From Branchiostoma floridae (taxonomy: Eukaryota > Chordata > Leptocardii > Amphioxiformes > Branchiostomatidae), in NCBI RefSeq assembly GCF_000003815.2, contig NW_023365714.1:670895-734894 (forward strand): a stretch of 64,000 nucleotides of DNA. The letters are read 5' to 3'. The notes beneath the pieces are model-generated. The model saw only the letters and a list, made by a program, of their open reading frames with translations. It ran no database searches and was not told the origin of the DNA. Below, in pieces: positions 38,601-44,689 of the stretch. Within the stretch, counting starts at the first letter, position 1, and each line of letters begins with the position of its first letter. The translations under genes and the position numbers were made by a program.

Positions 38601-41600
38601 TCATGGGGAGAGTACAGATTTCATTCACCTTGGTTACATCCGGGTAGTACACATACATGTACTTCACTCCCATGTTCCCATGTTCTGGGGAACTGTACAC
38701 TCAACGTCAGTTACTGAGTGGATTTAGAAATGGCTTCTGGAGCATTTGATCAAAAAGGCTGTCTGACACCTGTTTGAATCCAGCGATAATTAGTTAATCT
38801 TTGTATGTTAGAATTTAGATTATTTACCCATGTATTTGATTTTGTTCACTTTCAATTAGCCAGATGGGCCTGACTTTGCAATAAAACATCGAACTTACGA
38901 GTGAACTACTACTACCCAAATGGGACCAATCAGCGCTCTCGTCCAAAATTTGGACCAGAATTGAGTATTCTAGGCTTTAGACATGCCCATGTTTCCGGAC
39001 GGTGTTTCCAGACGGTATAGCAGAAGACTGACAGTATTTAGTCTTAAATGTATAATAAACATTGAAGCAAACTACTAACCGGATGGGCTAAGATTTCATT
39101 GATTATTTGACATGTGCGATGAGCTGTTCACCTCTCCATGTCTGACCACTAGACTGTACACACTAATAATCTCATCTGACTTACTTTAGACTAATTATTG
39201 CTCACTCAACTTCTCGTTATCACTAATCAACTTTTACTTTCACTGACAGCATTATTGCTTTTGCCGAAATTTTGTTTTACAATTGTGCCATTTGTATGTC
39301 TGTGTGAGAAGCATAACTCAAGAAGCTGGGGATGGATGTTAAAGGCACCCAATGCAATATTAGAGCATTAAAACTGGAAATATTCTGCATATTAAGACAA
39401 CCGGTACAATATTGACAATTACTTCATCATAATAGCACATTTGTATCATTATTTTCATACCTAAATAATTTAGAATTTAAATTTCTCAAATGCAATCTTG
39501 GACTTTGAGCCTTGAAACTCGTTGGTTGGGGGTTGGGAAGACTAAGGTCAAGTTCGATAAGATTCCCTAGTGGCTTCCTAAGGGACTACAGCAGAACTTC
39601 CAGTTTCCTTTATCTCTTTCCTTTTAGCCAGTTGGTATCCTAACCCTGGGATCTAAGTTCATTAAATACTGGAAGGTCATCACATTCCTGCGCTCAGAGC
39701 TAATTTACACCAGCCTGATTAAATCTCGCTTATAGCAGCCCGACTAACATCCGCCGGTCCCCTAGAGGCCAGTTACAGCACTGGACAGCGGAGTTTGTGT
39801 TACACAGACTAAATTTACACCAGCTCTAGATTTCATATCTCATCAAAATTCATTTTCAAACACCCCAATCCACATATGCTCAGACATGTGAAATTTGAAA
39901 TGTGTAATATGCAGTAAGAAATATTCAAAGACAATCTGTGAGTCTAAATGATAGGAATAAAATTTCAAATTAGGAACCTACAATAAGAGTATAATATATC
40001 ATAAGAAAGAATATAATAGTAGGAAGAACTGCCTTGGTTGCGAAATACATTCTGTGCCAGTCTGACTAGAGTAGGGTTATTCTATCATTCAGTCAGGTAT
40101 ACCACACAGGCAGAACTGACATCACACACAATACATGAATGTAGAAACCATCAACCACATTGAATCAAAAACTGTATACACCATATCAATAATCCATAAA
40201 CATGCGAGCTAGGCCTGATAGAAATTCATACTGTTATACTGTGTGAAATAAAAAATCATCCCCTACTGCGTGCACATATCTACCCTAACAATCCAGTATT
40301 AGAGGTAAGTGTATATTGGCTACATCAAAATTACACTCGGCAAATAACAGCCTATACTGCACTGTAAGCCCTGACAACTCACCGATGTTTTTTAACAACC
40401 GGTAATTTTGCGACGTTGACGTCACCGCGGTAACCGTACGCACAAGACAGTAATTATAGACGACTGTGGAGTGATGGCACTCCATGCTAACTCCTGTCGG
40501 CAGGATGGAGCTGTTTCCTGTCCATAGGTACAATCCTCTTGAAAGTCTTCAGAACCAATTTTCAGTCTGCTATCTCCTAGCTCAATCATTTTTCTGCTAT
40601 TCTGCCATTTATTACATTCGGTTCACTGCCTAGAAGTGGTCAAATGGTCTTGCATTGAACAAACCTTTTTTTTTGTAACATTAAAAAGGCAGAAAAATAA
40701 ATAAAAATCATGTTTTATATAATTCAGTGTTTTTCATTGACATGCAGGCTAAATTATGATTACTGACTGACAATGCACAAATGTCTGGGTTGGAATTAGA
40801 AAGAGGGAGGGAGGGAGGGAGGGAGGTATGGAGAGAGGGATTTTTAAAATCAAAGTTGAACACATGACACTGCAACTAAATCTAATCATCAATTCTCTTT
40901 GCCACACTTTTATCGACAAATGTGTATTTGAAGTATGACTACACAATTGGAACAGCGTGGGACCGCGTGGCGCAATCGGCAGCACATTTGACTCAGGTCC
41001 AGAAGGTCCTGAGTTCAAACCCCGCTGTGTCACCGATCTTGTGCCCTTGGGAAAGGCACTTTACACGACTTTCCTATATAGGCTACAAAAGTCTTCAGCA
41101 AATTGAAGTTGGTAGCCTCAAAAACGGAAGAAAAAAAAATGACACATCACAAACCCCCATGAACACAGCCGTGCATAGGGCTGGGTACCGGTACAGAAAA
41201 TTCAGGTCCAGGTCCGGTTCAGGTCCAAAAGATCAGGTCCAGGTCCGGACCTGAACCTGGACCTGATTCAGTATGACTCATGCCAATGGTCCATTTTACT
41301 GCAAAAAAATCTGTTTGATGGAGTATTAGACTTACACTGGCGTTTTAAAATCCAACAACGCTAACTGAACCTGTAAGATTGGCTGTAAAACTTGGTAGAA
41401 ATTACTATAAACTCTACTCTACGTCACTCTTGTTATTTTCTTCCACCTGCAAGCACCGAAACGTGTGAATGCCTGATCAAATAATCTGTTAATTTTCTAA
41501 CAGGTCCAACATCCGGTCCACCTAATTTTTTCAGGTCCGGTTTTTCTGGACCGGTCCAATAACAAAAACCGGTTTTGTACCGGTACGCTGTACCGATACC

Positions 41601-42019
41601 CAGCCCTAGCCGTGCACGGTCGGTAGTTACACATATCTTTAACTTTAAGACTCATTTCTATCCCACTGCAACTGTGAGGCAATCAGACGGTGTGCCCTCC
41701 AAATCCTCAGACACTCCAAAGGTCAAGCCTGCATCTTAAGTCGATTGGAAAGGATCTTAAGGAGGAAAATGAAGACTGGCAGACAGTAAGGGCGGCCTCA
41801 AGGATTTCTCTGGTTCTGGCTTTGTCTCTTTCTCAGTTTTATATAAAGGTTAACATTTAAAAGATGGGATAAAATATTTGTAATTACAGATATGCTGTTC
41901 ATTCTGAATAGTATAAACATTAACAAACACAAAGATTGTAGTATATAAACATCATACATGTAAACAAAAGCACATATGCACACGACGTGTACGCACGAAC
42001 ACACACTGTCACGCACACA

Positions 42020-42058
<39 letters not shown>

Positions 42059-44332
42059 TATATACATACAATTTGTACACAAACACTTTCATAGACATAC
42101 AAAAACAGACACACAAACACATAGACATTCAAACATACTGGTATAAATACAGTCTGTGACAACAGGACCAACATGTACCTGCCATAACATAAGGCTATGT
42201 AATAAGTAGGTTGTCATATAGTTTTGTCTAATCTGAAGTCCTGTAGTTGTTCCAGTGCTGCCGACACAGTTCCGCCTCCCTGGCGCCACATTGTGACGGT
42301 GTTCTCGCCACATTAAGCACAAATTTCGCCCCCAGCTACAAAACCTCACCTCATCGGGCCTTTGTTCTGCATAGTCAACATTCTTGTTGTGGCGAAAACA
42401 TTCGCTACGTAATCACAACATTCGCTACGTGATCACAACATTCGCTACAGGTTCTCTTTCTACACACTATATAACAGTAGCAAAATATGTTAACACCACA
42501 TGAGCTAGACTTCCAAATAGATTTGTAGCCGGTCATACTCTGTAGTATTTGTCACATTTTGTGACTTTCTGATAGCCATCATTCTATGATTCATTTTCAC
42601 ATCCTTGTTGTGGCGAATAATCGTCACAGTCATCGCAACAAACACCGATTTCGCTACATCTACTTTTCCTGACAGTGCACAATCCCCAAGAACAGTGGAC
42701 ACTATCCAAACACCCTCTCTTTTTGTAGACTTTCACAATAATTTGTATAATGTCACATTATCCAGTATTTGCAATTTTTTTCTGACAATCTAGAAAACAA
42801 CTCGTTACACGCCTGACCGACGGGTCACAATTTCTGGACACAAAAATGGCAGAAATCCAGACCACTTCAAGGCAAAACTCTTCGTCCATGCAGACAATTC
42901 AAATTCTTAAGTAGAAATTAAAATCCCAGCAAGCTGAAGCTAGCAATTTGCTGAGGGAACAAGTGGTTTACACCCTTCAAAACCGTTTAATTCACTGGAA
43001 ACGCACCACGGATGCCTGTTTAGGGAGCACTAACTGCCCTCCCAGGATGTGATTATTGATTTATACCATAAATCATTTATCTGATGAGGTTTCTAGTCTG
43101 TAGTCACACTTGTGAAAGGCAGGCACTGATTGAATTAATCTCCAAGCAGATCCTACAATGGCATAAAATAGTACCCAACTGGCAAAGGAGTGTAGTCAGC
43201 CAAGAGGTGTACATTTGCCTGGTAGCAAAACACACTCCTAAGCCGGCTTCACTCCTCTGCCAGCTTTAGATACTATCTTATGCTACCGTAGGATCTGCTT
43301 GGAGATTAGATTGAATGACTCTGCCATGAAAACTGTACTTTTACAAGGTATTTATTACCTAACAGCAAAACTCTACGATGATACTATAGTGTGTATCAAC
43401 AATAAAATATCATTTACAAGAATTGATAATCTGAGGATTCGATGTTGTTGCCACAAATACTTACTAAGTTCTTCTAAAATTGAATAAAGTTCATGTTTTT
43501 AACGTGTTTTAAGAGCTATACACACATGGTAACATTAAGTCTTTTTAGATTCAAGTTGACGTGTACCTATCACAATCTTACAGGGACTATGAGCTAAAAT
43601 ATTGGGCTACAGATAATTATCTACATGTAGGAACTTAAGTAAGAGAACAACTTGTCTGTAGACAACAACACACTGTCTCCCAACATGCCAGAATAACCAT
43701 ATTTGTGGGCATTACAGGGAAGAAGAACATTAATTACTCTCAACTGTTATAATGTATCTTTGCCTCGAATCATTCTTAGTACTAAAACAAATAAGATGTT
43801 GGACAATAAAAATGTGTGTTGGTCATGTTGTAATTTTTTACCACAGACAAAGACAGAATCCCATTTTCAGCTGTGTTGCACTGTTGATAAACAAGAGCGA
43901 TCAAATCAACTCAACCGTTCAAATCAACTCAACCGTGCTAATTCCACCTCTGTGGTGTAATTACTATAAAGTTGTAAAACCAACCTCTCCCACCAGACAC
44001 CTTCACACATTCTCACACTGGTGAAAACTACTCAATCAATAACTGAATATTCCCTACGAGGAGCAACATTTGTGACATGTGATATCTATAAACCACCCTG
44101 GTTCCGTCTCTCACAACATCCACCATATTCATGACCTTGGCCTCAATGTCAACCTCCTTTTGTCGCCCGTCACTCGATCCCACCGAGGGTACACTAACCA
44201 AATCACACCAAACGCACACTCTCGCCTCGTTAGAGTCTAATTAACACCTAACGAACCAACAGGTGTCGCCGTGGCGACCTTACCTTGCCGTATGAAGGGG
44301 GGAAACTCGTACTTGATGTTGGCAAACTGCAT
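11443..44332 (-). CDS. LXR: Liver X receptor-like nuclear receptor (NR1H), 9-exon model
   Basis: Ligand-activated transcription factor; LXRs bind oxysterols, pair with RXR and control sterol and lipid genes in the nucleus. Exons 44284-44332, 37800-37832, 18506-18718, 17580-17720, 14520-14713, 13458-13634, 12780-12879, 12341-12451 and 11443-11684 join at GT-AG sites in consistent phases to 1260 nt, 419 residues. DNA-binding domain about residues 77-142, with eight zinc cysteines (77,80,94,97 and 113,119,129,132) and P-box CEGCKG. Ligand-binding domain about 196-419: [20 protein letters not shown] signature, and the activation helix [12 protein letters not shown] at the C-terminus, nearly the LXR consensus. 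The ligand domain and finger I ([11 protein letters not shown]) look LXR; finger II ([16 protein letters not shown]) looks more FXR-like. Body exons are certain; the two upstream exons are inferred from phase. Confidence 0.93.
11743..12045 (-). repeat. Tandem partial copies of the LXR terminal exon
   Basis: Copies at 11745-11850 and 11938-12045 repeat the first 29-30 codons ([20 protein letters not shown]...). Ten codons differ synonymously and one by replacement (T to M). The first copy has lost the acceptor AG (GG); the second keeps it. Separated by ACAAACATACACCA-type simple repeats (to 12120). Confidence 0.9.
12341..12451 (-). CDS. LXR: LXR exon: helices 7-8
   Basis: CTGCAG acceptor, GTGGGT donor, phase 1 in and out, 36 codons: [36 protein letters not shown]. 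Followed in frame by DRADV, the receptor's L-S-P/A-D-R motif. A partial copy of its donor side lies at 12480-12512, on the acceptor side. Confidence 0.93.
12460..12515 (-). repeat. Partial copy of the LXR helix 7-8 exon donor side
   Basis: 12480-12512 resembles 12322-12355 (aaggccccct...ggagag), so a fragment of the exon's 3' boundary has been copied to its 5' side. Confidence 0.6.
12600..12770. repeat. Interspersed element (cgtttcggtgactgtctgtcacctt)
   Basis: Bounded by inverted words (gtcactgaataaagagactctt, aagagtctctttattct) and shared with 14755-15030, where the same internal phrase and flanking gagtctctttattcagtgacgtac recur. Likely a nonautonomous DNA transposon family with two copies in this gene. 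Confidence 0.6.
12780..12879 (-). CDS. LXR: LXR exon: helices 5-7 region
   Basis: CTACAG acceptor, GTAAGG donor (12774-12779), phase 0 in and 1 out. Encodes [20 protein letters not shown] and [13 protein letters not shown]; compare the LXR pattern ...SRRY...F...YNREDFAKAG. Two partial copies follow in the upstream intron. Confidence 0.93.
12890..13200 (-). repeat. Tandem partial copies of the LXR 12780-12879 exon
   Basis: Two units of about 120-130 bp (exon part at 12960-13018 and 13080-13140) repeat 17 codons plus acceptor and the intronic cagctagggggcagtgctgac phrase. Seven synonymous versus two replacement differences (D to G, D to E). Confidence 0.88.
13237..13457 (-). repeat. Tandem copies of the donor end of LXR exon 13458-13634
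   Basis: Three units of about 33 bp, tandem with the exon's own end, each repeat CTTAAGTCTTCAGCCATCGAG plus the GTAAGG donor (first has tca to tta). Below them, 13237-13330 is an older, decayed copy of a longer stretch of the exon's 3' part. Here the copies are on the donor side. Confidence 0.88.
13458..13634 (-). CDS. LXR: LXR exon: ligand-binding helices 3-5
   Basis: CCTCAG acceptor, GTAAGG donor (13452-13457), phase 0 in and out, 59 codons. Starts [17 protein letters not shown] (LXR-like PWP), continues [20 protein letters not shown] and [22 protein letters not shown], the nuclear-receptor signature including the coactivator charge-clamp region. Confidence 0.95.
13650..14215. other. LXR intron, nothing recognised
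   Basis: AT-rich sequence without repeats or ORFs of note. Confidence 0.5.
14255..14519 (-). repeat. Copies of the donor end of LXR exon 14520-14713 around a 40-bp minisatellite
   Basis: 14256-14298 duplicates 14521-14563 (exon end coding KEDVEKV plus donor). Between them a roughly 40-44-bp unit (cctgaacacccacactcccc) repeats about five times. The minisatellite abuts the true donor. Confidence 0.88.
14520..14713 (-). CDS. LXR: LXR exon: hinge and helix 1
   Basis: TCTCAG acceptor, GTGAGT donor (14514-14519), phase 1 in and 0 out. Encodes (C)[17 protein letters not shown], an Ala/Pro-rich hinge, then [19 protein letters not shown], matching the LXR helix-1 SPEQ motif, and ends KEDVEKVT. Confidence 0.93.
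14755..15030. repeat. Second copy of the 12600-12770 repeat family
   Basis: Shares cgtttcgttgaccgtctgtc and ttcagtgacgtaccaa with the copy near 12600; decayed. Confidence 0.55.
15190..15272 (-). mobile_element. SINE, left part (split by the fold-back element)
   Basis: Reverse complement of the SINE 3' region at 46860-46930 (actcttcctcattagtgctg, aagcagcatgtaccat). The same SINE resumes at 16813, beyond the inserted element. Confidence 0.8.
15277..16808. mobile_element. 1.5-kb fold-back (long inverted repeat) element, TTAA target
   Basis: Arms of about 645-660 bp (15277-15920 and 16147-16808), roughly 85-90% identical by eye, around a 226-bp spacer. Ends AGGAAAGCATCAGAAAAT and, inverted, AGGACAGCATCAGAAAAT. 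Flanked by TTAA on both sides (15273-15276, 16809-16812), the target of piggyBac-type transposases. It interrupts a SINE whose two halves join exactly. Each arm has a perfect TGACGTCA (CRE) site (15456-15463, 16608-16615). Short ORFs (for example 16105, [11 protein letters not shown]...) have no recognised domain. Confidence 0.88.
16813..16905 (-). mobile_element. SINE, right part (continues 15190-15272)
   Basis: Continues the interrupted SINE in the same orientation (ctagccccctgctgtagtg, tgtgtggcccaagggctacag). A further SINE fragment in the opposite orientation follows at 16930-16990. Confidence 0.8.
17353..17557. mobile_element. MITE with CTGTAAATGCA termini (GCGGT-rich)
   Basis: Ends resemble TACTGTAAATGCAGAAA, with interior words ttcgcggtgg/ccaccgcgaa in inverted order. 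Family members at 25152, 32476 and 47811. Right end lies only about 16 bp from the donor of LXR exon 17580-17720. Confidence 0.75.
17580..17720 (-). CDS. LXR: LXR exon: zinc finger II and C-terminal extension
   Basis: TTGCAG acceptor, GTGAGT donor (17574-17579), phase 1 in and out. Encodes [20 protein letters not shown], then [19 protein letters not shown] and REVGMLEE. The [20 protein letters not shown] and GM motifs are universal in the NR1H/EcR group; the TKNAVYKCK stretch is closest to FXR. Upstream intron has three partial copies. Confidence 0.95.
17732..17758 (+). promoter_or_regulatory. Array of four DR1-spaced half-sites (recurs at 17848-17874 and 17964-17990)
   Basis: GGGTCA, GGGTTA, GGGTGA and AGGTCA follow each other, each separated by one base. 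The same 27 bp recur exactly in the next two tandem units. DR1 is the preferred spacing of RXR homodimers and several partners, while LXR-RXR itself prefers DR4. Binding is inferred only. Confidence 0.4.
18088..18129 (+). promoter_or_regulatory. Further DR1 half-site cluster
   Basis: AGGTCA (18088) and AGGTTA (18095) one base apart, then AGGTCA (18110), AGGACA (18117) and AGGTCA (18124), each one base apart. Lies where the fourth repeat unit's array should be, in diverged form. Confidence 0.45.
18290..18505 (-). repeat. Degenerate tandem copies of the donor end of LXR exon 18506-18718
   Basis: 18454-18490 is a near-exact 52-bp repeat of the exon end (LSCEGCK plus GTGAGT donor). Further down, the phrase cagaacgttgtagtgatacc recurs at least four times in decaying form, a minisatellite apparently born from coding sequence. 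Confidence 0.85.
18506..18718 (-). CDS. LXR: LXR exon: hinge to zinc finger I
   Basis: CCACAG acceptor, GTGAGT donor, phase 1 in and out, 70 codons. Begins [20 protein letters not shown] and contains the basic [11 protein letters not shown] and finger [21 protein letters not shown] followed by CK. Part copies flank both ends. Confidence 0.95.
18740..18860 (-). repeat. Partial copy of the acceptor side of LXR exon 18506-18718
   Basis: 18756-18840 repeats 25 codons ([24 protein letters not shown]) with acceptor; two synonymous differences, no replacement within the copied part. Confidence 0.9.
19190..19345. repeat. Interspersed repeat shared with 2105-2235 and 58480-58560
   Basis: All three contain cagtggaccacg(g/a)cttaa or its complement. 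The copies at 19190 and 58480 also have a line like ggattcgaactcc, resembling a tRNA B box, so a SINE origin is possible. Confidence 0.5.
19361..19406 (-). CDS. LXR: Candidate LXR N-terminal exon, copy 1 (distal in coordinate, 3'-most)
   Basis: Acceptor-like CTGCAG, then ATG and 15 codons [15 protein letters not shown], then a GTGCGT donor in phase 1 that fits exon 18506-18718. The frame also stays open upstream (an earlier ATG gives [15 protein letters not shown] before MLEY), so it may instead be a true first exon. Tandem twin of 19563-19608. Confidence 0.5.
19563..19608 (-). CDS. LXR: Candidate LXR N-terminal exon, copy 2
   Basis: Same structure as 19361-19406: TTCCTACAG acceptor, [21 protein letters not shown] donor, phase 1. 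Unlike the other exon copies here it keeps both splice sites, and it differs in protein (L/V, N/D, T/I, A/T), as expected of mutually exclusive exons. Joined to the body exons it gives a 407-residue receptor. Confidence 0.55.
20285..20700. repeat. Roughly 165-bp tandem repeat, about 2.5 units
   Basis: The phrases cacactccac, ttcacatctattctgatcaa and accccaggc recur at regular intervals. Intronic. Confidence 0.7.
20700..21585. other. LXR intron, no recognised gene
   Basis: Unique-looking intronic sequence; ORFs without domains. Confidence 0.45.
21592..21920. mobile_element. MITE, CAGGGATCGAAAT termini, TGCAAGTT interior
   Basis: Starts CAGGGATCGAAATCC and ends ATTTCGAACCCTG, with perfect 5-bp duplication GTACC (21587-21591, 21921-21925). 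The interior repeats ttgcaagtt/tacgtgcaaat words. Confidence 0.85.
22138..22462. mobile_element. MITE, CAGGG termini, ACTTGCCCG interior
   Basis: Ends CAGGGTTGAACAAG and, inverted, CAGGGATAAAGAG. Perfect 5-bp duplication GAGTA (22133-22137, 22463-22467). Interior words cacttgccc/gggcaagtg occur at least six times. Confidence 0.85.
22470..24075. other. LXR intron
   Basis: Contains a 22720-22765 fragment found inverted at 32685-32730 and, around 23640-23720, a phrase (ggcccttctgtacagcagtg...ggctaaagaaaa) with the look of a LINE 3' end followed by an A-rich tail. No gene. Confidence 0.45.
24076..24597. mobile_element. MITE with AGGCTTAC..GTCACATTTCCAAA termini, interrupted
   Basis: Left end (24076-24130) and right end (24491-24597, ...gaaatgtgacctaagcctaa) are inverted copies. 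Between them sits the whole element 24131-24490. Intact relatives lie at 25632-25832 and 55494-55691, and share the internal catgactnttnt...acgtctt region. Confidence 0.75.
24131..24490. mobile_element. MITE, CAGGGCTCGAAAT termini, GTGCACC interior (nested)
   Basis: Ends CAGGGCTCGAAATTC and TATTTCGAGCCCTG. Imperfect 5-bp flank (TACAG/TAGAG). Interior repeats ggtgcaccc words at both ends. Same subfamily as 47073, 60316 and 62133. Confidence 0.85.
24726..24985. mobile_element. Palindromic MITE (TACCCTGGGAGCCAG termini)
   Basis: Terminal inverted repeat TACCCTGGGAGCCAG (24726-24740) and its complement (24971-24985), with further inner inverted matches (gggagtttaag/cttaaactccc, ccgatct/agatcgg). 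Confidence 0.8.
25152..25365. mobile_element. MITE with CTGTAAATGCA termini
   Basis: TTACTGTAAATGCAGAAATG start and GAATGCATTTACAGTA end, consistent with a TA target duplication. Interior of ttcgcggtgg and accgcgaa words. Confidence 0.85.
25632..25832. mobile_element. MITE with GTCACATTTCCAAA termini
   Basis: aggcctacgtcacatttcc at the left and its near complement (aaaatgtgacgttagcc) at the right; relative of 24076-24597 and 55494-55691. Confidence 0.75.
25833..26785. other. LXR intron
   Basis: Contains a decayed CAGGGCTTGAAATAC-type element (from 26445), with a TGCAAATGTTTGCA interior but no clear right end. No gene. Confidence 0.45.
26790..27070. repeat. 56-bp tandem array, 5 units
   Basis: tagccggtataaccgccctt recurs at 26809, 26865, 26921, 26977 and about 27035. 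It follows directly the stop codon region of a LINE remnant, and a single unit follows the LINE remnant at 34158 as well, so it is the LINE's 3' tail, expanded. Confidence 0.9.
27105..27254 (-). pseudogene. LINE reverse-transcriptase ORF, C-terminal remnant
   Basis: Reads [20 protein letters not shown], then [20 protein letters not shown] and LGVTDRSV to a stop. The FPRTIxEWNxLP and SLxSFKxxL motifs are the usual C-terminus of CR1/RTE-like non-LTR retrotransposons. 5'-truncated, as typical for LINE copies. Confidence 0.75.
27395..27665. repeat. Interspersed repeat (ggttctaaagttatgct, ...catttttcatggaggta)
   Basis: Shared with 50130-50270 (gaggttcttgagttatgctga...catttttcattgaga) and 52305-52385 (aaagttctgctgcagtaccaaggtcacacaccagggg). 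Family unknown. Confidence 0.6.
28530..28885. repeat. Roughly 185-bp direct duplication
   Basis: acagtttaacatacaggctagccattacct...gctgtgataggctct appears twice in tandem. Intronic. Confidence 0.8.
29037..29168 (-). promoter_or_regulatory. Possible internal promoter region of LXR, with DR1
   Basis: GC/CpG-richer than its surroundings, with AAGATGGC (29037-29044) and GCCATTTT (about 29146) YY1-like sites, and a perfect DR1, TGACCT-T-TGACCT (29156-29168; AGGTCA-A-AGGTCA on the minus strand). It could drive the isoform starting at the 46-nt exons. Inference from composition only. Confidence 0.3.
29170..30600. other. LXR intron
   Basis: AT-rich, with a short CAAA run (29740). No gene or repeat recognised. 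Confidence 0.45.
30640..31350. repeat. Decayed roughly 115-bp tandem repeat, about 6 units
   Basis: The phrases aatggactcttccag, tagaccagtccaaaaat and cactgaaagactttgac return in the same order about six times with many changes. Confidence 0.85.
31440..32220. repeat. Decayed tandem element ending in GAAA repeats
   Basis: aaatttcaggtcattcggtt and ggagccaaaagtg recur at about 160-bp spacing four times; ends with a (GAAA)n run at 32150-32170. Internally repeated interspersed element of unknown class. Confidence 0.7.
32476..32673. mobile_element. MITE with CTGTAAGTGCA termini
   Basis: Diverged member of the 25152-type family: TTACTGTAAGTGCAGAAATT to GCATTTTACAGTA. Confidence 0.75.
32680..34130. 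other. LXR intron
   Basis: Unremarkable apart from a C10 run (about 33331-33340). ORFs have no domain. Confidence 0.4.
34158..34241 (+). pseudogene. LINE ORF C-terminal remnant with tail
   Basis: Reads [27 protein letters not shown], stop; homologous to 27105-27254 in the opposite orientation, followed by one tail unit (34270-34340). Confidence 0.7.
34350..35500. other. LXR intron
   Basis: Includes a tRNA-like word ggttcaaatcccggcc (about 35040-35055), hinting at an old SINE. No gene. Confidence 0.4.
35500..36395 (+). repeat. Tandem array containing tRNA-like B boxes
   Basis: ttctgggttcgaattctggc (B-box-like) recurs at about 35517, 35747, 35897, 36075 and, diverged, 36355, each followed by actcaaactttctg..tccctcctt and a shared roughly 130-bp body. 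Probably a tRNA-derived SINE amplified in tandem. Confidence 0.7.
36460..36915. repeat. 163-bp tandem repeat, 3 units
   Basis: ctcatgcagcactgttgata begins units near 36461, 36624 and 36787. The first two are nearly identical, the third diverged in its second half. Confidence 0.9.
37384..37561. mobile_element. MITE with CAGTCAAACCTGT termini, TA target
   Basis: CAGTCAAACCTG...CAGGTTTGACTG flanked by TA on both sides (Tc1/mariner-type target). Interior repeats ggccacctctata and tagtggccac in inverted order. Confidence 0.85.
37800..37832 (-). CDS. LXR: Candidate 33-nt LXR exon (A/B domain)
   Basis: TTCCAG acceptor (37833-37838) and GTAAGC donor (37794-37799) enclose 33 nt in phase 1 in and out, coding (E)[10 protein letters not shown] between isoform-A start and DNA-binding exons. 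It can be included or skipped without frameshift. Very short, so conservation or transcript evidence would be needed. Confidence 0.45.
37920..40950. other. LXR intron 1, left of the 44.3-kb exon
   Basis: GATA run (37921-37946), C17 run (38438-38454), GGGA run (40800-40825). 39710-39815 shares an interspersed repeat with 58795-58900 (ttatagcagcc...ggacagc). No gene. Confidence 0.45.
40950..41135 (+). mobile_element. tRNA-derived SINE (5' part)
   Basis: tRNA-like head with A box TGGCGCAATCGG (40968-40979) and B box GAGTTCAAACCCC (about 41012-41024), then cttgtgcccttgggaaaggc body, as at 59870. The head does not fold into an intact tRNA, so this is not a tRNA gene. Confidence 0.8.
41176..41608. 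mobile_element. hAT-like MITE, TAGGGCTGGGTACCGGT termini
   Basis: Inverted ends TAGGGCTGGG/CCCAGCCCTA with perfect 8-bp duplication GCCGTGCA (41168-41175, 41609-41616). Interior full of caggtccgg/ccggacctg words. Confidence 0.88.
42018..42058. repeat. (CA)n microsatellite
   Basis: Pure CA run in intronic sequence. Confidence 0.95.
42070..43130. other. LXR intron
   Basis: cattcgctac occurs three times at 42399-42449. No gene recognised. Confidence 0.4.
43135..43309. mobile_element. Palindromic MITE, TTAATCTCCAAGCAGATCC termini
   Basis: Left end TTAATCTCCAAGCAGATCCT and inverted right end, with inner arms (aggagtgt...acactcct). Related to 9028-9147. Confidence 0.8.
44284..44332 (-). CDS. LXR: Candidate LXR first coding exon, isoform A
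   Basis: ATG at 44330-44332, 16 codons ([16 protein letters not shown]), phase 1 end at a strong GTAAGG donor (44278-44283). The phase fits both the 33-nt exon 37800-37832 and exon 18506-18718. No homologue recognised for the peptide; assignment rests on position, strand, donor strength and phase. An array of 85-bp-type repeats lies upstream (44.7-45.5 kb). Confidence 0.55.
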
Positions 44333-44689
44333 GTCTGCGACAGAGACGGTACTGAAAGTGTAAATCCTGGTTTTGTGGCCGTCAGTCAGAATCGCGGGGA
44401 GACCAGACAGCAGGGATCCCTGCCTGGGGCGACCTCAGCGCTAACAACCTGCGTCTCGCTACCTCACGCTCACAAGGACATCCTTATACGTCTTACACAG
44501 CACGGCAAGACGTCAATCAACGTCTTAAACACACCGGCGAGGCGTCAGTCAACGTCTTACAGCTCCTGGGGAGCTGGCAAGGAGGACTCAAGACGGTACG
44601 AGGGGAGCTAAGACGCTGGTAAATTGTCTTAGTGCCAAGATTATGGCAAGGTCCTGAGCAGCTCCAATCTGCAGTCTGGGCGGGAGGAA

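Noticed and set aside
40950-41030. A functional tRNA gene
   Set aside because: A and B boxes are present but the acceptor stem does not pair and a SINE body follows; it is a SINE head.
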